A stretch of DNA of 64,000 nt from Polytrichum commune (GCA_950295325.1 OX485808.1:20976527-21040526), one strand, 5' to 3'; shown: positions 46,516-59,125, counted from the first letter of the stretch. A program made the numbers and translations. The notes: generated by a model not told the origin, from the sequence alone.

Positions 46516-48487
46516 ATGTCGAAGATCAAGAGCCGCTGGATATGTTTTTGTGTCATGTCTGCCAGAGATGTAATGAGAGATGATCCGCATCGTCAGTATG
46601 GTGGTGCAGACGAAGTTCGGGAATCTGCTGCGAATACTCTCAGCACCAGCTCCTCCATTCATCAGAAGAAGGCAGTAAACACCAGCAGCAGGTCTGGAGG
46701 ATTGTGTCTTCAGTTAAAGAAAAGAAACTTTCTCAGGAGATTTCTGAAACGCATCGCGAAAAGATCATCGTCGATGCATTTATTTAGCATTTCCGGCGCT
46801 CCTAATCCTGAACAACGACTTGCACCTAGAGGTAGCTATTCCACGGACAGCTTGATGACATCTGGAAGTCCAAAAACTACATTCTATTCCATCTATTCCA
46901 AGCCTGAAATAAACCCTAATCCAGTCTCAAAAATCTCGTCGCAGAAACGCGACACGGGGATCATGTCTAATTTACCACCTGCTGTTGCACCGCCCGTCGA
47001 GCGGCGACAGGTTCGAAATTCTTCAGTCTTTGCATGGACTCGTGGGCCAAGGAAAATAGAGGATTTCGTAGCAATGGATGGAACATTCTTAGGAAAGGGC
47101 TCTTATGGCAGTGTACGCCTCTGCAACAACAAAAGCACAGGCCACCTGATGGCTTGCAAGACCATTGACAAGGTTAAAATGGAGAACTCATACGACCTCC
47201 ACGATCGGCAGGCGTGCATGATTCGAAGGGAGGTGAAGATGCACCAACTGTGTTCGGATCATCCCAACGTGGTGCAAATGATGGGATTGTTCGAGGACGA
47301 CGCAGCAGTGCACATTCTGATGGAGTATTGCGACGCTGGATGTTTGAGTGAAATCCTGCGGAGGTATCCTCGGGGATTCCCTGTCAACACTGCGGCTGTG
47401 GGGATGAAGCAGCTCGCAGATGCCTTGTGTTGGATTCATGAGAAGAATATCGTGCACGGAGATATTAAGCCTGAAAACATCTTGGTAGCTGCTCACGGAA
47501 GGCGTGTGGCTCGCCTTAAAGTGGGTGATTTTGGCTTTGCCTGTCAGCTCAAGCCAGAACAAGGTAGTTAGCAAACTGCAATTAGTCTGTAATTAAGCTG
47601 GAGATTGTGATTGTGTGTTGCTGAGATTGATGGCAAAGTAAACTGCATTCAATGATGACTATGAATAGTCCACAATGAGGATGTATGTCAGCTGATCTGT
47701 TATGTCAGTGCATCTATGTAGAGCTCTTGGAATGAGTATGATACTGCGAACCTACAAGTTTGTAGCACATGAAGCTTTAGAGTAAGGTTAGTGGATTTCC
47801 AAGAACCCAATGTCATCCTTTTTGCACAGGATGAAGCAACAAAATTTATCCTCAAACTATGTGTTGGGCTTCATTTAATTTATTGAGACAATAATGCGTT
47901 TTGCAGAATGGTTAAGTTTTGGATTCCTGCATAAAATGTTATCACCAACAAGGTAACAATCATATGGTGTCATCTGTGATGATATTCTGTTTTACAGGGG
48001 TGGACTCGGTACTAATGAGGCCGAGGTCTCGATGTGGGTCGCCAGGATATATGGCTCCCGAAGTTCAGAGGAAGGAAGCTTATGGAACAGCAGTGGACAT
48101 TTGGAGTGCTGGAGTTGTTCTTTGCAAAATGCTGACACGGGAGATGCCCTTTGATAGCTATGATTTGCAGGCTGTCCGCAACCTGAACTTCTCACTGCCA
48201 CATTGGAAGCATGTTCCTGACGAAGCCAGGCATCTCGTCAGCCGAATGCTTGAATATAATCCTCAAAAGCGCATTACAGCTGCTCAGATTCTCGGTAAGT
48301 TCAGCTAAACTATATTTATACATGTTTATCAGCATTGTTGAAATTAGTGCAAAGGTTGAGGGATGGATGTCAGGGATGTTAATTGGTGCGGTTTAAATCC
48401 AAAACCCTAACTTGCTCACGAGTTTATCATCGTTTCTACTGATTGTATACAGAGAATCCTTGGATTAAAGAACACAACGAAATGTAA
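46516..48487 (+). CDS. Ser/Thr protein kinase, CDPK/SnRK-like, copy 2 (HGD variant)
   Basis: Three exons, 46516-47563, 47998-48294 and 48453-48487, with the same phase-1 junctions as the upstream paralogue, encode about 459 residues. The glycine-rich loop GKGSYGSV (from 193), Lys215, DFG at 338-340, CGSPGYMAPE and DIWSAG are intact, and the last exon supplies the terminal NPWI motif. The catalytic-loop motif is HGDIKPEN (from 314) in place of HRD, so the Arg is replaced by Gly while the catalytic Asp316 is kept: a non-RD kinase, expected to be independent of activation-loop phosphorylation or altered in regulation. The N-terminal 185 residues align with copy 1 only patchily and are Ser/Lys-rich. 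A Met at 46480 is a possible alternative start in the same frame. The leader (about 46110-46515) is homologous to that of copy 1 and probably holds an intron ending near ACACAG at 46378-46383. Confidence 0.9.
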
Positions 48488-48812
48488 GTTGTACCAATAA
48501 CAGTGCTTCACCACAATCGGACATAAGCGCAAGAAGGTGCAAGATGACAACTTTATACGCAGTGATCAATCGGCCTGCATGATTCTGGCAATTCTCGTAG
48601 TCAACTCTTACAAGTATATATGTTCTCTCTATAGGACAGAAATACTGGTCAACTTCGGAGCGGACAAGTTGTGACTTATTGTTATTGTAGGAGTAGATCA
48701 TCATGCTGATGAAACAACATGAGAGGTATATTGAACATAGTTGTAATGTGGCTAGACTGTATATTTAATTCGACCGATTGGCTCAATGAAACATCCAAAA
48801 TTTGAAAAAATT

Positions 48813-48922
48813 ATACATTTGAAACTGTATAATTTCAAATGTTTATACATAATTTCTGGTCAATAGAGTTTCAAATGATAAGTTTGTGACCCACTAGTTA
48901 CTGAGTTTGATGTGTATCATAT
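48813..48922. repeat. 110-bp tandem duplication, unit 1
   Basis: Begins ATACATTTGAAACTGTATAA. The start of the unit is itself a hairpin (CATTTGAAA ... TTTCAAATG). An identical unit follows; both lie downstream of kinase copy 2. Confidence 0.85.
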
Positions 48923-49030
48923 ATACATTTGAAACTGTATAATTTCAAATGTTTATACATAATTTCTGGTCAATAGAGTTTCAAATGATAAGTTTGTGAC
49001 CCACTAGTTACTGAGTTTGATGTGTATCAT
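48923..49030. repeat. 110-bp tandem duplication, unit 2
   Basis: Identical by eye to unit 1 up to GATGTGTATCAT, which points to a very recent duplication. Confidence 0.85.
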
Positions 49031-49830
49031 GTTTGTCCTGTAAACTAGTGCAGCTCAATTTGTTTGCTGTAACCTTTGATGTGTTGCGGAGAAAGTCATA
49101 ATTTGGGAGGAAGAATCGACATCATGAATTTCCGTTCGGGTACCTAAGCAATAGATCAATTGCAGCATTAGGATTTCAAAAGATTAACGTCATGATAACA
49201 TAGTAGATCGAACAAAATGAAGTTGAGCTTATACTTGTAACTGGAACTCTGAGGTTGGAAGAATATTCTAAAGGTGTAAATGAGGTTCGCGATATGTAAT
49301 TTTAATAATTTTGAACTTCCATTTGTCTCAAAGCTAAAGAAATTAAAATACGTTCAAGATACGTTTTTTGTTCTTGTGGAATCCTCCTACCTTCATGAAG
49401 TTGGTCCTATACACTTACCATATCTCGTGTGTTCTAAAGAAATTTAGAAGGGCTTCACAAAAAATAACTAGTATGATGCAAAACTTATGATTTGCTGGAG
49501 AAATAACTTATCATATTTCTATAGACCATGGACATGATTAAGACAATGTACACAAAAGTCTTATCAAAAGTAACATGTAATCACATAGAATTTTATAAGT
49601 TATAAAACGCACAAATTAATCCCAACTGCAAGCAAAAAATTATTATTGAAAAGAAAATGAACTAAATTTGCGCCATGAGTGCACTCAATGGCTCATAAAC
49701 AGGAGCATATAATTATAATGTCTGAAAAGAAATATTTAAACAAACCCGGAGGAGTGTAATTTTATGGTTGTTCAGACTCTGTAAGTCAACATCAAATTCT
49801 CTGAGGTCGGAGTGGACTCTGCTTTGAATC

Positions 49831-50416
49831 CCGGGTACGCAACTCCCATATTATACGCAGGGGGCATCGTACTTAAAATGGCTTAGAGGACGGCTTTTGT
49901 AAAAATTATATCAAATTAAAATGATCAAAAAGTTGGGTGAATACCAAATTAAATAAAATGAGATGAAAAAAAAGTTGGGTAAAGACCAAATTAAATAAAA
50001 TGAGATGAAAAAAAAGTTGGGTGAAGACCAAATTAAATAAATGAGATGAAAAAAAAGTTGGGTGCATATTTATTAAGCCTCCCATTAAAATTATAAGCCA
50101 CGAATAGTTGCCTCCCATAAAAATTATAATTCATTCACAATGTTAAAATTTTATTAAAAAGTCCAAAAAGTTGGGTAGTTTGACCTATGGTACCTGTATT
50201 AAAAAAAATCATATAATTAGGTTTTTAATGCAATTATATGCTTCAAAATATATTCATTTCCTATATATAATTACATTTTTGGATTCTTTGTTAGAAGGGC
50301 TACAAGGGTTTCCTACATTAAAACAAATTGTATCACTCAATATTGGACTAAAACGCATTATAAGTGATTATAATCAGGCCCATATAATATGGGAGTTGCG
50401 TACCCAGGCTTTGAAT
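49831..50416. mobile_element. Inverted-repeat element, about 590 bp
   Basis: TTTGAATCCCGGGTACGCAACTCCCATATTATA at left is inverted against ATAATATGGGAGTTGCGTACCCAGGCTTTGAAT at right. The 42-bp repeat array lies inside. No coding capacity; target duplication not determined. Confidence 0.55.
49906..50066. repeat. 42-bp tandem repeat, nearly four copies
   Basis: Unit ACCAAATTAAATAAAATGAG then ATGAAAAAAAAGTTGGGTGA; the last copy has lost one base. The period is a multiple of three, giving a spurious repeated peptide on the minus strand. Confidence 0.8.
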
Positions 50417-50419
50417 TAG

Positions 50420-53400
50420 GACTGAAATCCGCCAGCACATCATTGAAGTGCGACTCTAACAATCAATGCCTCAAATCCCACTTCAGAGATGCACCAATAT
50501 ACAAGTCTCAAGAGTTGTGCACAACTTTTCAACAGTATTTTGAGAAATTGAAAGGCTATTGGTAATGCAGAGTAATGTCGATGTCACAAGTATCTATGAG
50601 ATAGAATAGCTTTGCTTGAGTTGAAATTTTAGTGATGTGCTAAGAGGTACAATAATGAGTCTCTTCCAAAATATACATGTTTTATATTCCTAGATCACTA
50701 TGCTATGCATTGCCAAACAACCTTGCTATGTCAGAGTTACCGTAGCATAGGAACACCCAAGATCTTTTACCTCCCAAGATAAATTAAGAAATTAGGGTTA
50801 TGATTATTAGCCCACTTTACATTATTAATTGTTTAAATTACCACCTCACTGAGAATGTATATATGGGCATTACTCATCACTAAAGATAACACTTGAACAC
50901 ACGAGTAACTTGTGTATGTTCCTTCATGATATCAGATTGCATGGGAGTTTCCTAATATAGATCGCTTTAGAGAGTTACTCTAGAATTTTGTCAAGCAATT
51001 CAATAGAGAGATACTTTGTTTAGATTCGATACAACATTGGAGAGTTACTCCGAAACCACACTAGGAGAGTTGGATGATCATCAAGTACCATGGGAGATAG
51101 TTTGAGAATAATATTTTGAGTGTCATTGTGAATCACAAAATATAGAAAATGATATTCTAAAATGCAATTAGATGGAAAGATTTATGTACGTGCTCATTTT
51201 ACAGGCCATAGTTGCTTCCTTTCCACATGTAAGGTGTATTATTATAATGAAACATAAAGAGATGTCACATGGGAGCATTTAAAAATATTGTCAACAATTA
51301 ATTAAGGGAGGGCAACAGAAGTATGACCTGAAGTAAGTATGGCGACTTTGTAGGAGTTGTACATGATTGATAGTATATGTTATCAAAAAAGAAAAACATG
51401 TAGAATTTTGCATTATTTGTATAAAAATACATGAATTAGAGTGGTTGTTTTTGCATAGTATGAACTTATATTATAAATGTGAGTTGAGTTTCTATCCATG
51501 AGCCATAATGAGAGTTAACATTACATTATGAGAAGAAGAAAGAAGCTTCAATGTTCTTGTAGGGGATGACTAATCATAATTCTAAATTCAGAATGGAAGC
51601 ATGCCAACACCTTCATATGATCGGATATTTACAAAAAAACTAGTTAAATAGTAAAATCATGATGGAAAATATGGAAAATTATATATTGCGATAGTATAAG
51701 CATGGTGTTGCTTGGTGCAGTTACGTGGAGAACATAAAAAATGTTAGGGAATCATGGTTTAATCCTAATATTTTGAAAACATGTAGAATTCTACATAATA
51801 ATATGAAAATTTCAAGCAAATGTGAAAGATTACATCAAGAGAAACGTAGATATAAAACCATTAGTATAATATTTTTATCAGCTTCATTGCAACCACAGTG
51901 TTACTATCATGCCATATAAAGTTGAATAAATATATGAATATTTCAAGAAAATGAAAACGAATTATTTCAAGAAAATATAACAATAAGGTGTACTTGTCAT
52001 CTTAGTGGATTCAAGATTCAATAGGCCAAACATTGTGGCTCACCAAAATGTGACACCATTTCAACATGATAGTAGACTTTGTAATGAAAATGACAAAGAT
52101 GGCAAGGAAAATGAAGAACATGATAACCTTCTAAATATATATGGAGACTAACATGAATCAAAAATACAATATTCTCTGGAAGAACAAGGCAATGGATAAA
52201 TTTAACTACACTATCGTATTGAAGAACAACAATATGGGCATTCCTTCAGAGTGTGTCCTGACACATACAACTACTATGTAGAGGATATAGTAGACAAAAA
52301 TGAGCAACAAGCAAGAATTGTGATCCCACAATGAGAAGTTGAGAGCTTCATAAATTTATAGATAGGGTAAACAAAATGCAACAACGCTTGGTTGAGGATA
52401 CTATGCCACATATATAATCTAAACATACAGATGAGAGCATATTAAAAGAGAAGGGAAAAGAAAAGAAAACTACAACAGTTTTGAAACACTAAAAATTATA
52501 TTGAAAACGAAAAAATATGAAAAGACATGATTTACTTAGAATGAAATTATTGAGAATACTAATTTTTAGTTTGAAGCTTTAATGTTTGATATTGATAGAT
52601 TCTCTGAGGTAACAAGAAGATCATTGTAAAGCATGTCATAAGATGTGAAAATTTGTTGGAAGTGATAAAAGAAATATCTGTCTCTGAAAAAGAAAATTTG
52701 GCTACAAGAAATTAAATTTTGCAAAGAAAAATTATAAAAAATGCAAGATATTAGAGTTAGACTTTGTTTTGCAATGGGCATCGAAAAAATAGTTCATGCT
52801 AGAGGTGCTTATCTTTCTGAAGATATAAAAATGATCAATGCTCATTTTGTAATGGTGATGGATAAATAACAAGTGTTGAGTAGTTGGTAAACTTGCTCAG
52901 TTGTATTTTTTAGGATCCCAAAATGAATTTACATCCGGCGGGATACATAATCTTTCTAAAAAAAGATCATTGTCTAAGAGCGTAAGAGTGTATCGAGCAT
53001 TCCCAAAAGTAATATTTGCATCATTTTAGTATCACCGCTGCAAGTTTCTTTTCATCTCTACTCACAAATTTCTTGGAACCATGTGTAAACCACCCAAACC
53101 GCTCGTGATATGGATTCAGGCTCACTTTCTAGTTAAGAAGAAAATTTAACTCTTAGAAGTTAGATTAATATCAATTAGTTAATATTCTTAGATGATTAAA
53201 TGATTCATGTAGACCTAGCACAGTGTGTCGAAGAACAAATGAGTAATATATTGAAGAATATTGCTGATGGAGATAGTACGGATGAAGGCATTGCATAATT
53301 GAAGGCGAAGGCTATTGGATCAAAGTGGCGGTGAATGAAATCTTTAGGATTTAGGGGTGTGGAGGAATGATAGGTAGTATGAAGTTGGCCGTTGATGCTA

Positions 53401-55264
53401 ATCATTGGATTTAATCCCAATGAAATCTATGTTTTGTAGGCCTTGTGGTTGGAAAGTGATTGTCCACGAGGGTTAGCCCCAACTCATTTTCAACTCTCTC
53501 TCTCCCTCTCCCAATTAGGACTCTTATTCTCTCCCTTTTCATATAGTAGGCGGCGTTTCTTGTGGACGTTTCATTCACTTTGTTATAGGAATGCTAATGG
53601 AGTTAATGTTGATTAAGATGGTTTATAAATCTTATTGGAGAACTATTGCGTGGGTCTTTAAACAGATGGAGTTGAAGACCGCGTCTATTTGCACATTATT
53701 AGGTTTTTTGGTTGTTTTGTTGGTTGTATTAATAGGATATATATATTTGGTTATAAATCTGAAGTTTGTATAGTCTAACTTATTTTCATATTGAATTAGT
53801 TCTATCTCACAAACATTTTTATAAGCAATAAGCATGTGTCTTATTTTTTGGTATGTGACTTGCAAAAGTATGACATGTTTGTAAGTTTGTAGGGTCAAAA
53901 TGTTAGGCTCGGTCATTCTCGCTTAAGAACTGAAGAAAGTCCTTAGAGATCGTTCCAACCACTCCAAAATAGTGGATTTAGTTTGTATCTTCAAATGTGC
54001 ATCATATTATTGAATTGTGCATAGCTAAATTTATGTTGGTTCCCATAGTGTTTAGATAAGGTAACCAACTCATATGTAAGTAATGAACCAAATGCTTTTT
54101 AAGTTTATAAGTGTAAATTTTCATAAAGTCGTCAAGTTTGGTAGCTGGTGGAACCAACTTGTCATATATTGATTGTGTCCTATGATTAACATTTGAGATG
54201 GGAAGCAATAAATAATTTGTTCTAGTAACCATTATTATTTTTGTGCATTTAGATGTTGAGTTTCCGGTGGAGAAATTTTTGAATTTATGTACATGCACTT
54301 TAGAGTGTTTGTTGTTCAAAATGTGATACCTCTTTCATTGTAGTCAAATTTGGTAATGAAGACCATTGCCTACTGTTAGAAGTGTATGGATTCCGTAATA
54401 TTTATCACAATAGCCTCTTTAGGTGGAGTAAGTTGAATCCTTTGTTGTTAAACCAAATAAATTACTCTTAATGATGTCTTCATAGGTTGAAGCTTCATTG
54501 TGTAGAGTCAGCTGCATGACAAAAATAAGCAAAGCTTACTACTTGTCTCGGGGGGCTCACTGGCAAAAATCGTAGAACAACGTGCGATAAAAAATAGGGT
54601 CCAATATATTCATTGTAGATAAATTTTGTAAAAAATGTACATGTAAAATAGGGGATTTTAAAATAGTGAAACATGTTTACATGTAAAATACCATCACATA
54701 TAATATTTTCAGGTTTTTTACATGTAAAATACCATCACCTTATAATCTTTTCTGCAAGGTAAATAACCCCCCCCCAATAAATAGGTCCCGAACGCACGTG
54801 TATGCAAAATATAAGAGGGAGTGAACCCCCCGAGCTACTTGTGCATGGAAGCATGTTAAATGTTATCGTGGATATTGTTGCAAGACAACTTTGTCTCCAA
54901 CCTACAACTACAATATCACAATTAATGTCATTGTTTGATGTATATAACAAAGTTTAGTTGATAAACATATTGTTAATTTGGCATTGTAGACATACTAAAG
55001 TATAGATAGATTGGCTTCTTTTAATTGTCAAAGCTTATCAGAACTATCTGAGACGAATGCTATGCATTCCAATCTTGTGTATATATATATATATATGATT
55101 TTGAAATACAAAACTAATAATTTTTAGCGACGAAATGTTGTCACACATCCTCCTTTAATTTTTTGGATGAAGATCGCAATCAAAACCATACATCTTCACA
55201 AAGATGAAAAGTGGTACACACCTTCATGATCTCTTTGGATGAAAACCACCTACATATAAAGGAT
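50420..55264. other. AT-rich intergenic tract; no gene seen
   Basis: Frames such as 54002-54319 (minus) look faintly protein-like and could be decayed transposon sequence. A C run lies at 54767-54776 and a (TA)n at 55079-55096. Confidence 0.5.
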
Positions 55265-56246
55265 CTAAAGGATGAGAATATGTTTCACATCATCCATGAC
55301 ATAGCATATGGAAGTCATCCCAGAAATCCAACTGAGTCCCACAAGGCTCCAGGACTCCCTTACTAATATTAGTAAGACCCTGAAGTGTGGAGAGATTCTG
55401 GAAAGTCTCACCAAGGAGAGCTTTGAATTCGTTAGGAGATCAGCTAGTTGCAGCTTGGTCTCGATGTGCTTCGGTCGCTTATGATAGCGAGGATTTTTGA
55501 CCAACTGTATAGATCCTTGGTTAGTTATCCGGGAGAGTAAGAAGAGGGTTGGTTTGAGGAAATCCAAGACTGGATAATAAGCTAGCGTCTGAGCGAGATG
55601 GCTTCCTTGATGGATTCTGCCCAAGCAACAAATTAACTCGGCCTCTATAGTGGAGATTGCAGTACAACCTTGCCGCTTGCTGCACCATGTGACAGCGTTG
55701 TTGGCAAGAGTAAATTAAGAGATAGCCTGTTCGAGAGTTTTTGTCGTCGTGGTTCCCAGCATAATCAACGTCATAATAACCTCTGAGAGAGAAGTATGAG
55801 ATGGATCCAAAATAAGAAATACCCATGGTGGGAGTTCCTGCAAAGTAACGAAATATCCTTTTGACGGCGGTCCAGTACTGGGACTCGCGAGGTTTGCTGG
55901 TGAACTTGGCTACACGACTTGCGGAAAATGCAATATATATCATGCCTGGTAGTAACCATTGGGATGGGAGAAGAGGATGAAGAGGCTTGCATGCGGGGTA
56001 ATTGGAGGGGATGAGATGGATCGGAGGAAGTTTAATTCTCCCACTGCCATAGAAGACCCTTGCATAAAATCTGCAATTTCTCCCATTGTCATAGAAGGTC
56101 CCGTCGTATGCTCGGCGGTATATGAACCATGGATAAAATATCACAAGCTGATTTAATTGAATCCTTAGATGAACTGGGGGAATCTGGTGGTGAAGGCTAA
56201 AGTGATACTTGCGATAGTATATGTGTAGCGGGAGTGCATGCCACAT
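55265..56246 (-). mobile_element. Degenerate Ty1/copia retrotransposon, RT end and RNase H
   Basis: The minus strand encodes, in at least three frames, the end of a copia reverse transcriptase (SKPRESQYWTAVKRIFRYFA, then GTPTMGISY) and RNase H motifs (YYDVDYAGNHDDKNSRTGYL; VTWCSKRQGCTAISTIEAEL; a degenerate KHIETKLQLADLLT end). Frame changes near 55625 and 55530 and an internal deletion before the LADLLT motif show that it is dead. Integrase and gag were not found upstream (beyond 56250) and no LTR pair was identified. Confidence 0.85.
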
Positions 56247-56249
56247 ATA

Positions 56250-57494
56250 TAAAGTCGCAGGGGAAAGAGGAGTAGATGAGGCTGGAATAGTAGGAGGAAT
56301 AAGAGGATTATTGAAGAGGAAGGAAGAGAAGGAGGTGTTGTACTAGGGTTTCTTGACAAAGAGGGAATTATAATGTCAAGTGTGCCTGATGGAGGAACAG
56401 GTACGTTCTATGGATAGTTTGGATAAGGTGCCCATTCTTACACCCTCCATGCATGACCTTAGGCCCTTCTCCGAAATCATGATACAACTCACAGCAATCA
56501 CTAATTGTACAGAAAGAGAGTCCAGCTTTGGATGCAAGACTTAATAGTCTATGTGTTCTGTTTCTATGTTTTATTTCCTTTCACCCCAAACATATATATG
56601 AACCTTCTCATTTTAATAAAATTCTAAACGCTTGAATGTTATGGTTTCCTCATTTGGAGCTTGAAAACTAAAAGGTATGGTTTTATTGGTTAAAGTAATA
56701 ATGACTATATGACATGTAAATGACTATATAACATAATCAAAATTTGAAAACACTTATGGTCTATTATATATAAATCAATTTTGACAACATGATGATCAGT
56801 TTTGTTTATCAAAGTTTGTTTTGATTTACATTGATTTGATTCAAATATCTTGATAAATATTTTTTATATATTATAAAGAGCACAATATATTTTTTATACA
56901 ATGTATATTTTTAGTTTCATGTTCATTTAAATGATTAACAAAAATATTTATTAAGGGCATAGTATAAATTATACACATTGTTTTGTTTGAACTTATTTGA
57001 AGTGGACTTCAACAATAATATCAATTTGTATAAGAAATACTAATATAAAATAATAAACATTTTTTTTCAAATATCTAAAACTAAACTAGTAATTCTTGAT
57101 TTTTGTGTTGTTGTTTTTGAATATCTAATTAGTCCATAGTATTTTGTAACCTATTAAGTGCACATCATAACGCATCTATATATACATTTAAATCATTTAC
57201 CAATCTTGATATTTCTATGAGTATTGCATATGCAAATTAAACAAAATATAAGTGACAAAAATACCTATATCTAGCAGAGGCACTAAATAAATAAATATGT
57301 AAGATCTAGGAAATTCAATTTTTTGATTTAACATCCCAATATTTGGAATAATATTTTATTTTATTTCAAATTGTGAAATATCCACAATAATTGTAGTGAC
57401 ATTTATTTACCTATCATGTGTCTAGGATAACATATTAGAACAAAGATATTCAATTAATAGTTTTGATTCAGGTTGTTATTACTATACCACTAAA
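56250..57494. other. AT-rich intergenic tract; no gene seen
   Basis: The region upstream of the copia remnant (minus strand) shows no recognisable integrase or gag. Confidence 0.5.
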
Positions 57495-57614
57495 TTAATC
57501 TAAATCAGGTCCAGGGACTCAGGGAGTTAGGTAAAGTGGACCCCCTCATATACTACTAACTGAAATTCCTAATAAAAACAATGAGTTGTTTATGCCCTTT
57601 CTGACGTATGATGT
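57495..57614. repeat. Direct repeat, left of the 57.6-kb element
   Basis: About 115 bases (AGGGAGTTAGGTAAAGTGGA ... AATGAGTTGTTTATGCCCTT ... ATGATGTAT) recur in the same orientation at about 58385-58505 on the other side of the TIR element. Confidence 0.6.
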
Positions 57615-57615
57615 A

Positions 57616-58358
57616 TATTGTTCTCCCTCTTTAGTATGGCACGTTTGGGAAACACAACAAAAGTCATATTATCGAGGTGTCATCTTCTCATTAATACGAC
57701 AAATGGCGTAAAGTTGTCGTATTATTGAGGAAATATGAAAACATAAGTAATATGAGCTTAAAAATATATACAACAAGTTTAAGCAATACAGATGGTATGA
57801 AATAATGACTTACAATTCCAAACAAATACAAATATTCTCAAGAACTCTTCAAATAGGAGTGCAAAGATTTGGTGTTGCCCACCTAAGTTTGCAACTGTCG
57901 TCTTATCTAAATTCCCTACTAACTTTTGAAAACTAACAATTTCATTAACACTAAAATATAAAGAGTCTCTCTAATAAGAAACTAGACAACAATGATGCAT
58001 GTCGTTTAGCATCAAGATATTGGCGACATACTAGGCATGGGGCCACTCTAACCCTAACCATATCCATTCTACACTAGTCACCCTAATTCTCAATAAGTTC
58101 CCAATGATAAGTGAAGCTCCCAAGTAGTTCCCGAGTAAAAATGGATGTATTTTAGATGTACATAACATAGATGAAAAGAATTTTAGCATTAACTACCTCT
58201 TTAATATGACAAAATGGAGATTATCAATGTCGCATTAGCGAGTGTCGTAGTCGTGTAAAAGAGGGAGTTTTGAACTAAAAAGTTTGGTCGCGCAAAAATG
58301 TGTCGTAACATCGAGGGTGTGGTATCAACGAGTGTCATATTTACATGGTTAGACTGTA
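57616..58358. mobile_element. Emigrant/pogo-like TIR element with degenerate ends
   Basis: The ends (TTGTTCTCCCTCTTTAGTAT at left; reverse complement of the right CAGTCTAACCATGTAAATAT) are imperfect inverted repeats next to TA. Subterminal GTCATATTATCGAGGTGTC and GGTATCAACGAGTGTCATAT motifs match the 14-15 kb element family. No coding capacity was seen. Direct repeats flank it outside. Confidence 0.55.
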
Positions 58359-58384
58359 CCACAACATTAACTTACTAACATTAA

Positions 58385-58505
58385 CTTACTCTGACTCAGA
58401 TTTAGGGAGTTAGGGAAAGTGAACCCACTCATATACTACTTATTGAAATTCCTAAAAAAACCAATGAGCTGTTTATGCCCTTTGTGATGGATGTATGATG
58501 TGTAT
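58385..58505. repeat. Direct repeat, right of the 57.6-kb element
   Basis: Second copy of the 57.5-kb segment (AGGGAGTTAGGGAAAGTGAA ... AATGAGCTGTTTATGCCCTT ... GATGTATGATGTGTAT), diverged by roughly 15 percent by eye. Confidence 0.6.
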
Positions 58506-58516
58506 GTAAGTTATTT

Positions 58517-58863
58517 CACAAGCATGGCAAGCATGTTTTCGGGGTCCACCCTGGGGCCGCCGCCGATTTGCATGCAATGGATTACCTATACCTAGTGTAC
58601 GAATCACGACTGAAAGCCATCGGTGAGGGTGGTGAGCAGGGGATTGAACACAAGATTTATTTAGTGGATTGCTTGATCAGTGCGATAGATGAGGGTTCAG
58701 GCATAACGCCAAGCTATGTAACAGCCAAAGAGATTGAAGCAATGATGCAGGCTTAAGTTCCAGCTCAGGCATTCCTGCTAAAGTCTCGTCTAGGGGACCA
58801 CAGCCACAGTCTCAGCAGAAAGTGGATAAGAAATCATTTGAACAAGGCGACAAGCAGCAGTGA
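58517..58863 (+). pseudogene. Frameshifted coding remnant, unknown family
   Basis: A frame without stops runs from about 58517 (GVHPGAAADLHAMDYLYLVY...) to a stop at 58754. A second frame entered by a one-base shift in the ATGATGCAGG stretch continues as AGLSSSSGIPAKVSSRGPQP and on to a stop at 58862. Amino-acid composition changes naturally from a folded segment to a Ser/Gln/Lys-rich tail, so this looks like the end of a real gene broken by a frameshift, or an exon border I misread. I do not recognise the family. Confidence 0.4.
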
Positions 58864-59125
58864 GGACACGGAGGATGCAGAATTTGGAGGGCCATGTGAG
58901 GCGGAAGAGATTAGGTGCACAACCAGTAATTTCTAATTGCGAGTACACATAATTTATCCAACAGATTTATTTTGTGACCATTCTTCATCTTTTCTATATT
59001 AAAACGACAACATATATTAAAACTACATTGGATTGGAAGTGACTGCCTACAAAGATCCATTTTAAGCAGCCTGGCCATGTCAAATGCCAAATTCCACCCG
59101 AATGTACCTGTTTGCAGAAAGTTTC

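Noticed and set aside
48813-49030. CRISPR-like array
   Set aside because: Two directly adjacent identical units without spacers in plant nuclear DNA; a plain tandem duplication.
49906-50118. Minus-strand 70-codon frame with a repeated FTQLFFHLILFNLV peptide
   Set aside because: Product of a 42-bp tandem repeat whose period is a multiple of three; no start context or homologue.
54002-54319. 105-codon minus-strand frame considered as transposon protein
   Set aside because: No catalytic motif recognised; kept only as a comment on the AT-rich tract.
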